Assembly: GCF_004331035.1 (NCBI RefSeq)
Contig: NZ_SJNT01000003.1
Coordinates: 1-64,000 of the forward strand
Origin: Acinetobacter sp. ANC 4910
GTDB taxonomy: Bacteria; Pseudomonadota; Gammaproteobacteria; Pseudomonadales; Moraxellaceae
Length of the DNA stretch: 64,000 nt
Reading direction: 5' to 3'
Below, piece after piece: positions 45,406 through 55,308 of this stretch (positions are counted from its first letter, which is position 1; each line of letters starts with the position of its first letter). A program made the translations under genes and the position numbers. The notes below the pieces were generated by a model. The model saw nothing but the letters and a program-made list of their open reading frames with translations, did no database searches and was not told the DNA's origin.

Positions 45406-47082
45406 TTATTGCGTGATCATTGGCAGATTTAAGCCCTGCTCTTTGGCACAATCAATGGCAATGTCATAGCCCGCATCGGCATGACGCATAACACCTGTTG
45501 CAGGGTCATTGGTCAGTACACGAGCAATACGTGCAGCAGCTTCATCTGTACCGTCACACACAATCACAACACCCGAGTGTTGAGAGAAGCCCATACCTAC
45601 ACCACCACCGTGATGTAGAGACACCCAAGTTGCGCCGCCTGCTGTATTTAGCAATGCGTTTAATAATGGCCAGTCAGATACTGCATCTGAACCATCTTGC
45701 ATTGCTTCTGTTTCACGGTTAGGACTTGATACCGAACCAGAGTCTAAATGGTCGCGGCCAATTACGATCGGTGCAGACAATTCACCTGTGCGAACCATTT
45801 CATTGAATGCTAGACCTAGTTTTGCACGTAAGCCTAAACCCACCCAACAAATACGCGCTGGTAAACCTTGGAAGCTAATGCGTTCACGCGCCATATCTAA
45901 CCAACGATGTAAGTGCTCATCATCTGGAATTAACTCTTTAACTTTGGCATCTGTTTTATAAATATCTTCTGGATCACCTGAAAGTGCCACCCATCGGAAT
46001 GGGCCAACGCCACGACAGAACAATGGGCGGATGTAAGCAGGCACAAAACCTGGGAAGTCAAAAGCATTCTCAACGCCTTCATCTTGCGCCATTTGACGAA
46101 TGTTATTGCCATAGTCAAAAGTTGGTACGCCCATTTTTTGGAAATCGAGCATGGCTTGTACGTGTTTCGCCATCGACTGTTTTGCAGCTTTTACAACAAC
46201 TTCTGGTTCTGTTTTCGCACGTTCACGGTATTCATCCCAAGTCCAACCAATAGGTAAATAACCATTCAGTGGATCGTGTGCACTTGTTTGGTCTGTCACC
46301 ATGTCTGGATGAATACCACGGCGAACCAATTCTGGTAAAATCTCTGCAGCGTTGCCATGAAGTGCAATTGAAATCGCTTTACCTTCTTTGGTGTATTTCT
46401 CTATACGCGCTAACGCATCATCTAAATCAGTTGCTTGTTCGTCTACATAACGAGTACGCAAACGGAAATCAATACTGGCTTGTTGGCATTCAATATTTAA
46501 AGAACACGCACCCGCAAGTGTTGCAGCTAAAGGCTGAGCACCACCCATACCACCTAAACCAGCAGTAAGAACCCAACGACCTTTTAAATCACCGCTATAG
46601 TGTTGGCGGCCTGCTTCAACGAAAGTTTCGTAAGTCCCTTGCACAATGCCTTGGCTACCAATATAGATCCAAGAGCCAGCGGTCATCTGACCATACATGG
46701 CCAAACCTTTGGCATCTAGCTCATTGAAATGTTCCCAATTTGCCCAGTGTGGCACCAAGTTTGAATTGGCAATTAACACACGTGGTGCATCTTTATGAGT
46801 TTTAAACACTCCGACTGGCTTGCCTGATTGCACCAAGAGTGTTTCATCTTCTTCAAGTTTTTTTAATGTTTCTACAATTTTATCAAAGCATTCCCAGTCA
46901 CGCGCTGCACGGCCAATACCACCATACACAACAAGTTCTTTGGGATTTTCAGCCACATCAGGGTCAAGGTTATTCATTAACATACGCAACGGCGCTTCTG
47001 TTAACCAGCTTTTTGTATTTAAAGTTGTCCCTCTAGGTGCACGAATTTCAATGTCACGATAACGTGGATTATTTGCTTTCAC
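45406..47082 (-). CDS. hutU: Urocanate hydratase
   Basis: 558 residues, normal length. The NAD-binding stretch [19 protein letters not shown], the conserved [13 protein letters not shown] and the [17 protein letters not shown] region are diagnostic. It hydrates urocanate to imidazolonepropionate with tightly bound NAD+. Its upstream region holds a perfect HutC-like palindrome at 47155-47164. The gap to hutH is 87 bases. Confidence 0.96.
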   Translation of the reverse strand: MKANNPRYRDIEIRAPRGTTLNTKSWLTEAPLRMLMNNLDPDVAENPKELVVYGGIGRAARDWECFDKIVETLKKLEEDETLLVQSGKPVGVFKTHKDAPRVLIANSNLVPHWANWEHFNELDAKGLAMYGQMTAGSWIYIGSQGIVQGTYETFVEAGRQHYSGDLKGRWVLTAGLGGMGGAQPLAATLAGACSLNIECQQASIDFRLRTRYVDEQATDLDDALARIEKYTKEGKAISIALHGNAAEILPELVRRGIHPDMVTDQTSAHDPLNGYLPIGWTWDEYRERAKTEPEVVVKAAKQSMAKHVQAMLDFQKMGVPTFDYGNNIRQMAQDEGVENAFDFPGFVPAYIRPLFCRGVGPFRWVALSGDPEDIYKTDAKVKELIPDDEHLHRWLDMARERISFQGLPARICWVGLGLRAKLGLAFNEMVRTGELSAPIVIGRDHLDSGSVSSPNRETEAMQDGSDAVSDWPLLNALLNTAGGATWVSLHHGGGVGMGFSQHSGVVIVCDGTDEAAARIARVLTNDPATGVMRHADAGYDIAIDCAKEQGLNLPMITQ

Positions 47083-47497
47083 AAACAGACTCCTTTCCTA
47101 TTCAAAAAATAATGTCCACAAGAAACCTCTTATGGGAAATCACATGTTCATACTTGTATATACATATATATACTATAGATTTTTTCATTTATACAATATT
47201 TTTTTTAATTTTCAAGCAAACCATTAATTTAAATACAAAAAAAATGCATAAGAAGACTTATGCATTTCCGAAATATACTTAAAATTTCAATCATAAAGTT
47301 AAAAACTTGTATAGTTTTACGCTGTTCAAGCATCTTTTATGATGAACAAACTAGAATAAAAAGTTGTAGGTTATGCTAGATGAGCACTCAAAATTAAATG
47401 ATTCATATCTGCAAATTTGAACTTTTATCTGGTCTCGACAAAGCTGCATACTGAAATATAAGCAACTTTATATACCTATTTTCATCCATCCATTATT
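47083..47497. other. Control region between hutU and hutC
   Basis: About 415 bases, AT-rich, containing the hutU promoter and the operator at 47155-47164. An open frame at 47037-47282 is a shadow. Nothing else seen. Confidence 0.5.
47155..47164. promoter_or_regulatory. HutC-like operator upstream of hutU
   Basis: TGTATATACA is a perfect 10-base palindrome, preceded by CT (CTTGTATATACA), and continues into more TATATA. HutC operators in Pseudomonas have a CTGTATATACAG-like core. The site lies about 75 bases upstream of the hutU start, so repression by HutC fits. Confidence 0.7.
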
Positions 47498-48253
47498 TTA
47501 CGGATTAAACTTGCCTTCCAAATGATAACGATTTCCCGGATAAATTAAACGTGCACTAGAAATAAGGTTTTTATTTGACCATGTTCTGCGCTGAATAAAT
47601 AAACAAGGTTCTGCCTTATTGATTTTGAGCCATTTACATTCTTGGGCAGATGCCAAAACCGCTTTTACAATATGCTCTCCCTCGGTCATGGGCGAATTTT
47701 GCATTAAGTAAGCATTAGGCGTTATTTGAGAAAAATCTTGTTTTAAATAATTCGGCACCAAATACGAATTGACCAATCTATCTTCAATTTGCACAGGAAT
47801 ATCATTTTCATAATGAATAATAATCGAATGATAAAGTAGCAGACCTTCCTGTACTTGCATTTGCAGGCTTTGCAAAGCATTCGCATAAATACTTTCCAGA
47901 ACAATAACTTCGGCACGATGCTCATGCTTTCGCGCTTGAATTTCATCCGCAATATTATTGATTTGAAACAACGAAGTTTGTCCTTGCTCCTCTGCAACAA
48001 AAGAACCAACCCCTTGAACTCGGACCAATACGCCTTCTGCCGTTAGCTCCCGTAGTGCACGATTAATGGTCATACGACTACAACCCAACTGGTTCACCAA
48101 TTCACTTTCAGACGGAATTTTTTGATTGGTCGACCATAATCCTTGATTAATTTTAGTGGTAATTAATTGCTTAACACGCATGTAAATCGGGATTGGACTA
48201 TCTGCATCAATGGTCAAATTTAGGTCTTGTTTAGGCTCTTTTTTTATTGCCAT
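47498..48253 (-). CDS. hutC: GntR-family repressor of histidine utilisation
   Basis: 251 residues. N-terminal GntR winged helix (PIPIYMRVKQLITTKINQG, then IPSESELVNQLGCSRMTINRAL) and a C-terminal UTRA ligand domain (from about 90, with YHSIIIHYENDIPVQIEDRL). HutC proteins repress hut genes and release DNA on binding urocanate. Sits upstream of hutU on the same strand; its own start is preceded by another operator-like site at 48312-48322, suggesting self-control. Confidence 0.93.
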   Translation of the reverse strand: MAIKKEPKQDLNLTIDADSPIPIYMRVKQLITTKINQGLWSTNQKIPSESELVNQLGCSRMTINRALRELTAEGVLVRVQGVGSFVAEEQGQTSLFQINNIADEIQARKHEHRAEVIVLESIYANALQSLQMQVQEGLLLYHSIIIHYENDIPVQIEDRLVNSYLVPNYLKQDFSQITPNAYLMQNSPMTEGEHIVKAVLASAQECKWLKINKAEPCLFIQRRTWSNKNLISSARLIYPGNRYHLEGKFNP

Positions 48254-48311
48254 GTAATTACTCGATACAGATTAACTTAATTATTCGCAGTTTACCCTGT
48301 ACCCCTCAAAA

Positions 48312-48322
48312 GGTATATACAG
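48312..48322. promoter_or_regulatory. HutC-like operator upstream of hutC
   Basis: GGTATATACAG contains the palindrome GTATATAC (48313-48320), a close variant of the site at 47155, about 60 bases upstream of the hutC start. Autoregulation is inferred. Confidence 0.55.
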
Positions 48323-48531
48323 ATATAGTCAAGTTATCTATAAGTTCCACACCCATAATTCTAGGCCGGCAGAATTTGATGGGAAAAACTGAAAAGAACC
48401 TTCTTTTACAACTCCCATCCATCCCCGTAAACCAGATTCACTTTAAAGTTTCGCTATGGCTGTTCAAAATTTATAAAACTGAAACAGAGTAAATCGGCTT
48501 ATAAAAAGGTGCTTCAACCTTAAAATAAATA
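48323..48531. other. Intergenic region between hutC and the TonB receptor terminator
   Basis: About 210 bases; should hold the hutC promoter. An open frame at 48247-48492 is not credible. Nothing else seen. Confidence 0.4.
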
Positions 48532-48561
48532 AGGGACATTCGCCATCTGACAAATGTCCCT
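48532..48561 (-). terminator. Terminator of the TonB receptor gene at 48604
   Basis: AGGGACATT and AATGTCCCT pair over 9 bases; on the minus strand this is about 45 bases after the stop and followed by a TTATTTATTTT stretch. Confidence 0.6.
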
Positions 48562-48603
48562 CAACCAAGCAATTAAGCAATTAAGCAGCTAGAAAATATT
48601 AAA

Positions 48604-50811
48604 CTAGAAATTCACTGTCCATGAGAATTGTGCTGAACGCGGTGCACCTAAGAATAAGTAATCATCCCCAAAGAAACTCCCTGCATCACGCCAATATTTC
48701 TTGTTAAACAAATTATCAATATTTAAACGCAGCGTATTGTCATACCCATAAGCGCGGAAGTTATAAGCTAAACCAATATCGAACACAGTAAAACTTGGAA
48801 CTTTGACCGTACCTGCTTTGTTGGCATATTTGTCACTACTGTATTGCATACCTGCCAACAATCTCAAGCCATCCATTTGTGGCACAGCATATGAAATATG
48901 ACTGGCAAAACGTAATTTTGGTACATTTTGTGTTTGATGCCCACTATATTCAGACGTATCAATACCTTTAAGTTGTGAATCAATAAAAGCCATGGTCGAT
49001 GAAATATCAAGGTTTTGGCTTAAACGCCCTTGTACACCCAGCTCTAAACCCAGATTATGCTGTTCACCATCTGTGACATACACATTGTCTAAGTTCGTAT
49101 ATTGATTGTCCTGTTTAAGATCGAACAAGGCTACGGTGAATAAAAATGCCTGCCACTGTTGCTTAATTCCCAGTTCATATTGAGTTGAATGCACAGGAGC
49201 TAAAGTCGCATAAGCATTACCTTCGATGCCTTTATCAGGATTACCAAACGCCATCCACGGTGCCTGTCCACCGTCACTTAAGCCTTTGGCATAAGAGGCA
49301 TACACATGCGTTTGCTCCCACGGTTGATACATCACGGCAAATTGTGGCAAGAAGCGATTTAAATTGGTTTCTCGAATATTACTTCCATCTGCGGCGTAAG
49401 CATTTTCATCTAAATGTAATAACTTACCACCTAATAAAATTGACCATTCAGGATTAAAGTCAATCTGATCCAATACGTTTAAGGCTGTTTGCTGACTATC
49501 AAGAGATTTATAGTGATCACCTAAAGGAATATTTGAAGGATTATAGGTTTCGTTATCAGTATAAATATTGCCTGAACCAACTGCTGCATTGATCGCATCG
49601 TACTGCGCGTGGCGTTTATAGGTCTGTGATAATTCTAAACTTAGCTTATGTTGCCATATACCTGTGTGGAACTTCCCGTTTAGGCCCGTTTTAAACTGAT
49701 TGGTGAGGTAACTGTCATTTGGACTACGAAAATCATAAATATCGTAATTACCATTTTGATCAAAGGTATTGCCTAAACCGGTATACTGACACACAGTGCT
49801 GTAAGCACAGCCATATGGAAATGCCGAATAATCATCGACCACTACACGACTTTGTGAAGCAGCTAAGTTCGCTGTCCAATTGTCATTAAATTGGTAGGTA
49901 TATTTTAAGCCAGCATTTAAACTTTCATTGGTAACAGGTTTGCCCCAGCTTTGATAACCTAGTAACCGATCCCATTCCCCCCCAGTCGGTACGGTTGTGC
50001 CATCAAGTAATTGATAGCCTGGTACTGAACGTTGGCGCTGACGTTGTGACTCAACATCAAACTCCAATTTTGAACGATCTGATACTTTCCAGTCCAAAGC
50101 CAAAGAACCAAATACACGCTGACCATCCGCATGATCCACATAAGGGTGGATTTCTTCTTTTGCAAGATTAATACGATAACCAAACTGCTGATGTTCCCCG
50201 AATAACCTACCAAGATCAGTCGCTACACGATTGCCTCCATGACTATCTCCTTCAACCGTTAAAGAACGGATATTTTCAGGGCGTTTCGTGACATAGTTGA
50301 CTACACCGCCAGGCGTAGACATGCCACTTTGAATGGCGCTAATTCCCTTTAAAATTTCAACTTGTGCTTTATTTTCGAGGGCTACATTTTGTTGACCACG
50401 AAGTAAATTACCATTCAGTAAATAGCTTGACCCCGCATTGAGCATAAAGCCACGCATCATAAAATTTGGGTAGTAACCAATTGGGGCATAGCTATCCCCG
50501 ACTGCTGCATCATTTTTAACGACATCCGTGAGTGTTTTAGCATGTTGGTCTGCAATCAGTTGCGCTGTGATGGTCGTCAGTGAAGCCGGAATTTCTGCCT
50601 GAGTTTGCTGTGTAAACCCCGTCAAATTCACTTGAGGCTGGTAATACGCAGCCTGCGCTTGTTCTGCCGTTACAGTGATTGTCGCAAGTTGTGCGGTTTC
50701 ATTATCATCTGCTGCATAAGCCATTCCTGAACTCAGTCCTAGACATGAAAATGAACCAACCGCCAGTAATGCTTTTTGTAAATGAGAAAATGAAAATGGA
50801 TACGTATTCAC
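48604..50811 (-). CDS. TonB-dependent siderophore-type receptor
   Basis: 735 residues beginning with GTG; signal peptide to about residue 33 (AYA-ADDNET). A TonB box-like ATITVTAE follows, then a plug domain (LTDVVKNDAAVG, NFMMRGFML, GGVVNYVTKRPEN), and a 22-strand barrel ending in FSWTVNF with terminal Phe. The type is that of hydroxamate or catecholate siderophore receptors, but ligand cannot be told. No clear Fur box was found upstream. It stands alone, with no biosynthesis or permease genes beside it. Confidence 0.92.
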   Translation of the reverse strand: MNTYPFSFSHLQKALLAVGSFSCLGLSSGMAYAADDNETAQLATITVTAEQAQAAYYQPQVNLTGFTQQTQAEIPASLTTITAQLIADQHAKTLTDVVKNDAAVGDSYAPIGYYPNFMMRGFMLNAGSSYLLNGNLLRGQQNVALENKAQVEILKGISAIQSGMSTPGGVVNYVTKRPENIRSLTVEGDSHGGNRVATDLGRLFGEHQQFGYRINLAKEEIHPYVDHADGQRVFGSLALDWKVSDRSKLEFDVESQRQRQRSVPGYQLLDGTTVPTGGEWDRLLGYQSWGKPVTNESLNAGLKYTYQFNDNWTANLAASQSRVVVDDYSAFPYGCAYSTVCQYTGLGNTFDQNGNYDIYDFRSPNDSYLTNQFKTGLNGKFHTGIWQHKLSLELSQTYKRHAQYDAINAAVGSGNIYTDNETYNPSNIPLGDHYKSLDSQQTALNVLDQIDFNPEWSILLGGKLLHLDENAYAADGSNIRETNLNRFLPQFAVMYQPWEQTHVYASYAKGLSDGGQAPWMAFGNPDKGIEGNAYATLAPVHSTQYELGIKQQWQAFLFTVALFDLKQDNQYTNLDNVYVTDGEQHNLGLELGVQGRLSQNLDISSTMAFIDSQLKGIDTSEYSGHQTQNVPKLRFASHISYAVPQMDGLRLLAGMQYSSDKYANKAGTVKVPSFTVFDIGLAYNFRAYGYDNTLRLNIDNLFNKKYWRDAGSFFGDDYLFLGAPRSAQFSWTVNF

Positions 50812-51318
50812 AGTCGTTGCCTAACCCCAAAAGATAATCATACAGCATGAATTTTTCGGGCATGAGTATTCACAATTTTCACGTATAGAACAATGCTTTT
50901 CTCTGACTTATTTCTGGTTTTATACGAAATAATCTTATTGAAGTGTTTGAGCGAATAAAAACCTAAAACCATTCATCTGAAGATCCATTTTTAAAGACTT
51001 CAATACAGGAGAAATGTCATAGTGTTCGAGCCAATAAAGTTAAAAAAGCACAGAATAAGTCTTATTATTTTGTTTATATTTTTATGAAGCAGTGAACTAT
51101 ATAACCACTGAATTACATTCACATGTCCTGTCAGATCTCGTTTTAATCCTTGCCTTTTCTGTTTTTTTACAAACATTAGCCTCAATTTTTTATGTATCTT
51201 TTAGTGATGATTGATCACAGCTTTAATCACCATATACAGAAAATCTAATGAAAAAATCAATGAATATTCCCCCTACCCCCTGTCATCATCAAACCGATAG
51301 AATAATGAAGTAAAAAAT
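50812..51318. other. Intergenic region upstream of the TonB receptor and DUF1398 gene
   Basis: About 500 bases, AT-rich. A half Fur-like word (GATAATCAT near 50833) is present but no full Fur box. No gene seen. Confidence 0.4.
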
Positions 51319-51737
51319 ATGCGTACAACTATAGAAATCATTGAACAAGCACTACAAAGAGGCATGAATCATCGTCCTCAAATTGGTGGATTCCCTTATT
51401 TAGCCGAAGCTTTACGTGAAGTAGGCGTGCCACAAATGAATGAACTCTTCCAAGTTGCCAAAGTATTTACCAGACCAATAAAGGATCTGTCATCTTTCCC
51501 AACTCAGCACTAATCACAATCGCTACGGACATTCCTGCATTTAATCAAGACTTACTTATCCGTGCATTACGAGCAGACCAATCGGGTCAAACTACATTCC
51601 CAGAATTTTTACAGGCTATTTGGTCTGCTGGAATAATCCGCTACGTGGTCAACTTAGTTGCACGTCATATCATTTACTATGGTTGTTCAGGTGAAAGCTA
51701 CACTGAAGAATACCCTGCTGTCACGCTACCAATTTAA
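51319..51737 (+). pseudogene. DUF1398-like gene broken by a frameshift
   Basis: The first frame gives MRTTIEIIEQALQRGMNHRP and continues to about 51446, reading REVGVPQMNEL. The reading then fits a different frame from 51447: LPSCQSIYQTNKGSVIFPN, on to FNQDLLIRALRADQSGQTTF and ARHIIYYGCSGESYTEEYPA, ending with TAA at 51735-51737. Together they match the layout of DUF1398 (YbcV-like, COG5562) proteins of about 140 residues. One missing base between 51442 and 51447 would restore the frame. Sequencing error or real mutation cannot be told. The original start has no strong ribosome site. Function of the family unknown. Confidence 0.7.
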
Positions 51738-52201
51738 TTTCCATTTCCAGTATTTATTTTTTATTTTCGAAAAAATTTTAAGGTTACACAGTTAAATTTA
51801 TTAGAGTCAAAAACAGAAAAGTTGTTGTTCCTACAAATGTTAAAAAAAATCCCATAATGGATGATGTACTTTTTAAAATTTAATACAAAACCAAAATTTT
51901 CAAAATAATTACCTGATTTAATTAGGAAAAAAATTCATGATCATAATTTCTTTCAATTTGCTTTCTGCTTAAACTTTACAAAACCTTTTTAAATCATTAT
52001 TTTGACTCAATTAAAGATGGGTATCCAATTTTTAGATATCTCCTTCTACAAGTTATAGCATGACTGTTTCAAGCTTAATCAAACTAGGTTAATTGTTGTT
52101 TTTATCGGCATTTCTTCTACAATAGTTTAATTCTGTTTAAGAAAAAATTGCTATAGTCTTCTCACAAGTTCTTTTATAGTGATCTTATACGGAACATATG
52201 C
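51738..52201. other. Intergenic region before the TetR gene
   Basis: About 460 AT-rich bases with no gene on either strand. TATAGT near 52177 is a possible -10 for the TetR gene; the -35 is unclear. Confidence 0.4.
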
Positions 52202-52801
52202 ATGAATTCAGAACGCCAACAAAATTTTCTTTTACGTAAAGAAAAAATCTTAGCAATGGCCGAGAAACTATTACTCGATAATAATCAGGACATTACTCTT
52301 GAAGAACTTGCTTCTGAGTTAGATATCGCCAAAGGTACGATTTACAAGCATTTCGACAGTAAAAATCAACTTTATTTAGAACTTATTATTCTAAACGAAA
52401 AACGTTTACTCGATATTTCACACAAATTCAACATAGACATCAATTCTTACGTTTCAGAATACATGCTCTACAACATGTTAAATTCCAACCGTACAATTCT
52501 GCTGCATGTGATTGAGGAACGTCTGACCAACAACGAACGTAAGCTGAATAACTTATTTGATGAACTCTACAAAATCCGTGAAGCGCGTATTTTAAGTATT
52601 AAAGAAATCACTGAAAAATATTTAAAAGAAAGCAATAGTGCAATGTCGATTCGAGACTATCAGTCTTATGTTTGGACTGTCACTTATGGTGCTTGCTTAT
52701 TGCTCAATTCAACGCATTACCAAAAAGCTATCGGATCACGTGACCGCTTAATAAAATTGTATATTAATCAAGTATTAATGACGCCAGATAAAGTTGTATA
52801 A
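52202..52801 (+). CDS. TetR/AcrR-family transcriptional regulator
   Basis: 199 residues. N-terminal TetR helix-turn-helix (ITLEELASELDIAKGTIYKHF at residues 30-50) and an all-helical ligand domain. Target and ligand unknown. The next gene downstream, a YdhR-like protein, is separated by a terminator-like hairpin, so it may be the regulated neighbour or simply adjacent. Confidence 0.85.
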   Translation: MNSERQQNFLLRKEKILAMAEKLLLDNNQDITLEELASELDIAKGTIYKHFDSKNQLYLELIILNEKRLLDISHKFNIDINSYVSEYMLYNMLNSNRTILLHVIEERLTNNERKLNNLFDELYKIREARILSIKEITEKYLKESNSAMSIRDYQSYVWTVTYGACLLLNSTHYQKAIGSRDRLIKLYINQVLMTPDKVV

Positions 52802-52810
52802 ATAGAATTT

Positions 52811-52836
52811 AAAGGAGATCTGATGAGGTCTCCTTT
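52811..52836 (+). terminator. Terminator after the TetR gene
   Basis: AAAGGAGATC pairs with GGTCTCCTTT (one wobble) around TGATGA and is followed by Ts; it begins 10 bases after the stop. Confidence 0.8.
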
Positions 52837-52912
52837 TTATTTCTGCTATCCATTTTTCAAACAAAGTTCAGCAAAAAATCCTAAAATAATTGAAGCTTTC
52901 GGAATTATTAAC

Positions 52913-53215
52913 ATGACAGTCTTATTACAAATCGATTTTCCCAGTACTGGACCTTTTGCAGCAGAAATGACTCAAGCATTTGCGCCACTTGCAGAAAGTA
53001 TTAATCAGGAAACTGGTCTTATTTGGAAAATTTGGACAGAAAATAAAGATACTCAAGAAGCAGGTGGGGTCTATCTATTTGATTCTACAGAAAATGCTAC
53101 CAATTATTTAACTATGCACTGCACACGTTTAGAAAGTTTCGGTATTAGCAATATTCGCAGCAAAATTTTTCAAGTGAATAGAGATCTTTCAAAAATCAAC
53201 CATGCACCACTTTAA
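52913..53215 (+). CDS. YdhR-family putative monooxygenase
   Basis: 100 residues from the ATG at 52913 (MTVLLQIDFP); a longer frame upstream overlaps the terminator and is rejected. Dimeric alpha/beta barrel with ETGLIWKIWTEN, AGGVYLFDS and the late SKIFQVNRDLS, all typical of YdhR. Believed to act as a cofactor-independent monooxygenase on aromatic or quinone compounds; substrate unknown. Confidence 0.85.
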   Translation: MTVLLQIDFPSTGPFAAEMTQAFAPLAESINQETGLIWKIWTENKDTQEAGGVYLFDSTENATNYLTMHCTRLESFGISNIRSKIFQVNRDLSKINHAPL

Positions 53216-53219
53216 AATC

Positions 53220-53246
53220 ATAAGTCCTGAATCTCTCAGGACTTAT
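53220..53246. terminator. Convergent terminator between YdhR-like and zinc-ribbon genes
   Basis: ATAAGTCCTGA and TCAGGACTTAT form an 11-base stem with a 5-base loop. It overlaps the end of the minus-strand gene's stop codon. Confidence 0.75.
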
Positions 53247-53478
53247 CATTACTTAAAGGCAATGTTTCAAGTAAAGTTGGCTGCACAGGTGCTTCAGCCT
53301 GATTATGAAGATAAACTTGCACAACTTTAAAGACAATCACGACGGCTAAACACGTCGCTATACAAAAAATCCAGAAACCAAATGGACTCCGAATATTATG
53401 TGAGCCGCAATTCGGACACTCTTTAACATCGGAATCGACCACTAAATCACAGCAAGCACAATGGTATTGATACAGCAT
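53236..53478 (-). CDS. Zinc-ribbon small membrane protein
   Basis: 80 residues. N-terminal zinc ribbon: CACC at 7-10 and CPNCG around 21-25, then a membrane helix (FWIFCIATCLAVVIVFKVV) and a polar tail. A tethered zinc-binding module in the inner membrane; function unknown. AGGAGTAT-type ribosome site precedes the ATG. No operon partner. Confidence 0.7.
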   Translation of the reverse strand: MLYQYHCACCDLVVDSDVKECPNCGSHNIRSPFGFWIFCIATCLAVVIVFKVVQVYLHNQAEAPVQPTLLETLPLSNDKS

Positions 53479-53780
53479 AGGTATACTCCTATTTCACTGT
53501 AGTGGTTGTATTTATTTTCACATTCCCAACTACATGACAATGTAATCTTTCTTCATGTTATGTGAGTATTTGTAAATGCACAAGTGAAGTCACCAACAAA
53601 AGCCGACTGGAGCGTTCAAAATTAATCAGCACACCACTACTCTATTGTTTTGTTTTTTCTTTTATGAAAATTATGACTTTGATGAATATGTAACGAGGTT
53701 TAAGTTTCATAAAATTCAACTCTTCCCCTAATTCAAGTAATATAGCTGTCTAGATTCAGTTTTTAGTGTGGATTTCAGCG

Positions 53781-53987
53781 ATGATACAATTGATTAAAAA
53801 AGGCGGGTTAAGGGAACGCGCAAATCGTAGCCGTAAATATAAAGGCTCAGAGAATACTGAAACCACGCTCAAACCCAATAGTTATGCTGATACTACGAAA
53901 AATGCTGAAATCATCAACTCAACGTCAGCACAGATTCAAGAAACCAACATTCAATCTAAAACATCCGAATAGCGTCGTACCAAAGCC
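53781..53987 (+). CDS. Possible small hydrophilic protein
   Basis: 63 residues from ATG at 53781 (MIQLIKKGGLRERANRSRKY), rich in Lys/Arg then Asn/Thr/Ser; stop near 53970, overlapping the end of the convergent LysE gene. No ribosome site and no recognisable family. Listed with low confidence because its composition is plausible and the region is otherwise empty; the end shown is approximate (stop at 53970-53972). Confidence 0.3.
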
Positions 53988-54588
53988 AGATGGCAAACAC
54001 TAGAAATAAAGCCCCCGAGAGAATATCAATAGAGTGACCTGCTCGTTGATACAAGGCTTTAATTTTTGGTGTAGACATGATGAACATGAATAAACTAAAC
54101 ACCAAAAACGTTTGAAGTGGGATGATGAATGCCAATTGTGTTTTTAAATTGGCATTTGCAGATGAACCTAGCGCTAAGGAAAAGACACTACTGAAATAAA
54201 TTAAAGTCTTTGGATTAGACAAATTGGTAAATAATCCCAATAAAAAATACTGTTGCTGACCATTTGGCAGAGTTAAAGTGCCTTCAAGTTGAGGACTTTG
54301 TTCAGAAGTGAGCCCTTCTTTCAGCATTCCCCACCCCATACGGGCCAAGAAGAATCCCCCAATGAGCATCAAAATTTGCTGAATCCAAGGGAATTGTTCA
54401 ACCAGTACCGTAAAGCCCAATAAGGTCAACACCACCCAAACAACAATCCCTGCCGATATTCCTAAAATAATTTTTAAGGTATTTAAGCGTGTGGTAGAAG
54501 CTGAGCTTTTTGCAATCAATAAAACATCAGGCCCTGGAGTTAATTGTGCGACAAAATGTAAAGCACTGATGGTCAGTAATAGAGACAT
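53956..54588 (-). CDS. LysE/RhtB-family exporter
   Basis: 210 residues from the ATG at 54588 (MSLLLTISALHF). Six membrane helices; N-terminal LTPGPDVLLIAKSSASTTR is the family signature, followed by GISAGIVVWVVLTLLGF. LysE proteins export amino acids or their analogues. Substrate unknown. Stands alone. Confidence 0.88.
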   Translation of the reverse strand: MSLLLTISALHFVAQLTPGPDVLLIAKSSASTTRLNTLKIILGISAGIVVWVVLTLLGFTVLVEQFPWIQQILMLIGGFFLARMGWGMLKEGLTSEQSPQLEGTLTLPNGQQQYFLLGLFTNLSNPKTLIYFSSVFSLALGSSANANLKTQLAFIIPLQTFLVFSLFMFIMSTPKIKALYQRAGHSIDILSGALFLVFAIWLWYDAIRMF

Positions 54589-54675
54589 ATTTTTATAAAT
54601 TAACCATTTTTTCAATGGGTGAATTATAACGCCTGTTTAAATTTTTACTGCATTAATCACGTATTAAGAATAAAA

Positions 54676-54706
54676 AAACCGAAGTACTTTTGAGGGACTT
54701 CGGTTT
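54676..54706. terminator. Terminator after fxsA
   Basis: AAACCGAAGT and ACTTCGGTTT pair over 10 bases with an 11-base loop and an adjacent A run; suits minus-strand fxsA transcripts. Confidence 0.75.
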
Positions 54707-54729
54707 AGATCTAACGATAATCGGCTTGA

Positions 54730-55308
54730 TTATTTATTTACATCTTTCATTTCAAGTTTCTTGGCATCTGGTGTTACTTCATGTGCCTCACCATCAATAA
54801 TGCTTGAATCACGGTATTGACCACCACCTTGCTGATTTTGCATGTCTTGCATTTGACGCATTAAATCTGCAAATGGATTCTGCCCTTGTGCACCTGTTGC
54901 TCCACCCATATCGCCCATCATGCCACCCATCATTTTGTTCATCATGGCTTGCTGACGCTTCATCATGGTTTTCATAAATGCAGCTTGCAACGCTTTTTGA
55001 ACAGCAGGAATTAACAATAAAACGGCGAATACATCACTGATCAAACCTGGAATCAGTAATAGAAAACCAGCGAAGACTTTAGGTAAATTTCCTGTAAATG
55101 CAGGGTCTGAACTTACCTGACCTGATTGCATTTGTTGCATCTGCGGCATAATCCCCGCCGAATATTTACGGATAATATTTAATCCAATAAAGAAGGCAGC
55201 CACAAACCAGAAAAACACGTACCACATACTACCAACGAGGTCACCCACGCCAATCCAGACGAATACTTCTAGAATTAAGCCAGCAAGTACAATCAGAAAT
55301 AATTTCAT
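54730..55308 (-). CDS. fxsA: FxsA family membrane protein
   Basis: 192 residues. Two to four N-terminal helices (LFLIVLAGLILEVFVWIGVG first), a conserved GLISDVFAVLLLIP segment, then a long polar, Met/Gln-rich cytoplasmic tail (MMKRQQAMMNKMMGGMMGD). FxsA is named for suppressing F exclusion of phage T7; its true role is unclear. The tail here is longer than the E. coli core. ATG at 55308 begins MKLFLIVLAG. Confidence 0.85.
   Translation of the reverse strand: MKLFLIVLAGLILEVFVWIGVGDLVGSMWYVFFWFVAAFFIGLNIIRKYSAGIMPQMQQMQSGQVSSDPAFTGNLPKVFAGFLLLIPGLISDVFAVLLLIPAVQKALQAAFMKTMMKRQQAMMNKMMGGMMGDMGGATGAQGQNPFADLMRQMQDMQNQQGGGQYRDSSIIDGEAHEVTPDAKKLEMKDVNK

Noticed and set aside
48247..48492. Open frame upstream of hutC
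   Set aside because: No ribosome site and low-complexity style; lies over the hutC promoter.
50812..51318. Fur box upstream of the first TonB receptor
   Set aside because: Only a half word GATAATCAT; the second half is absent.
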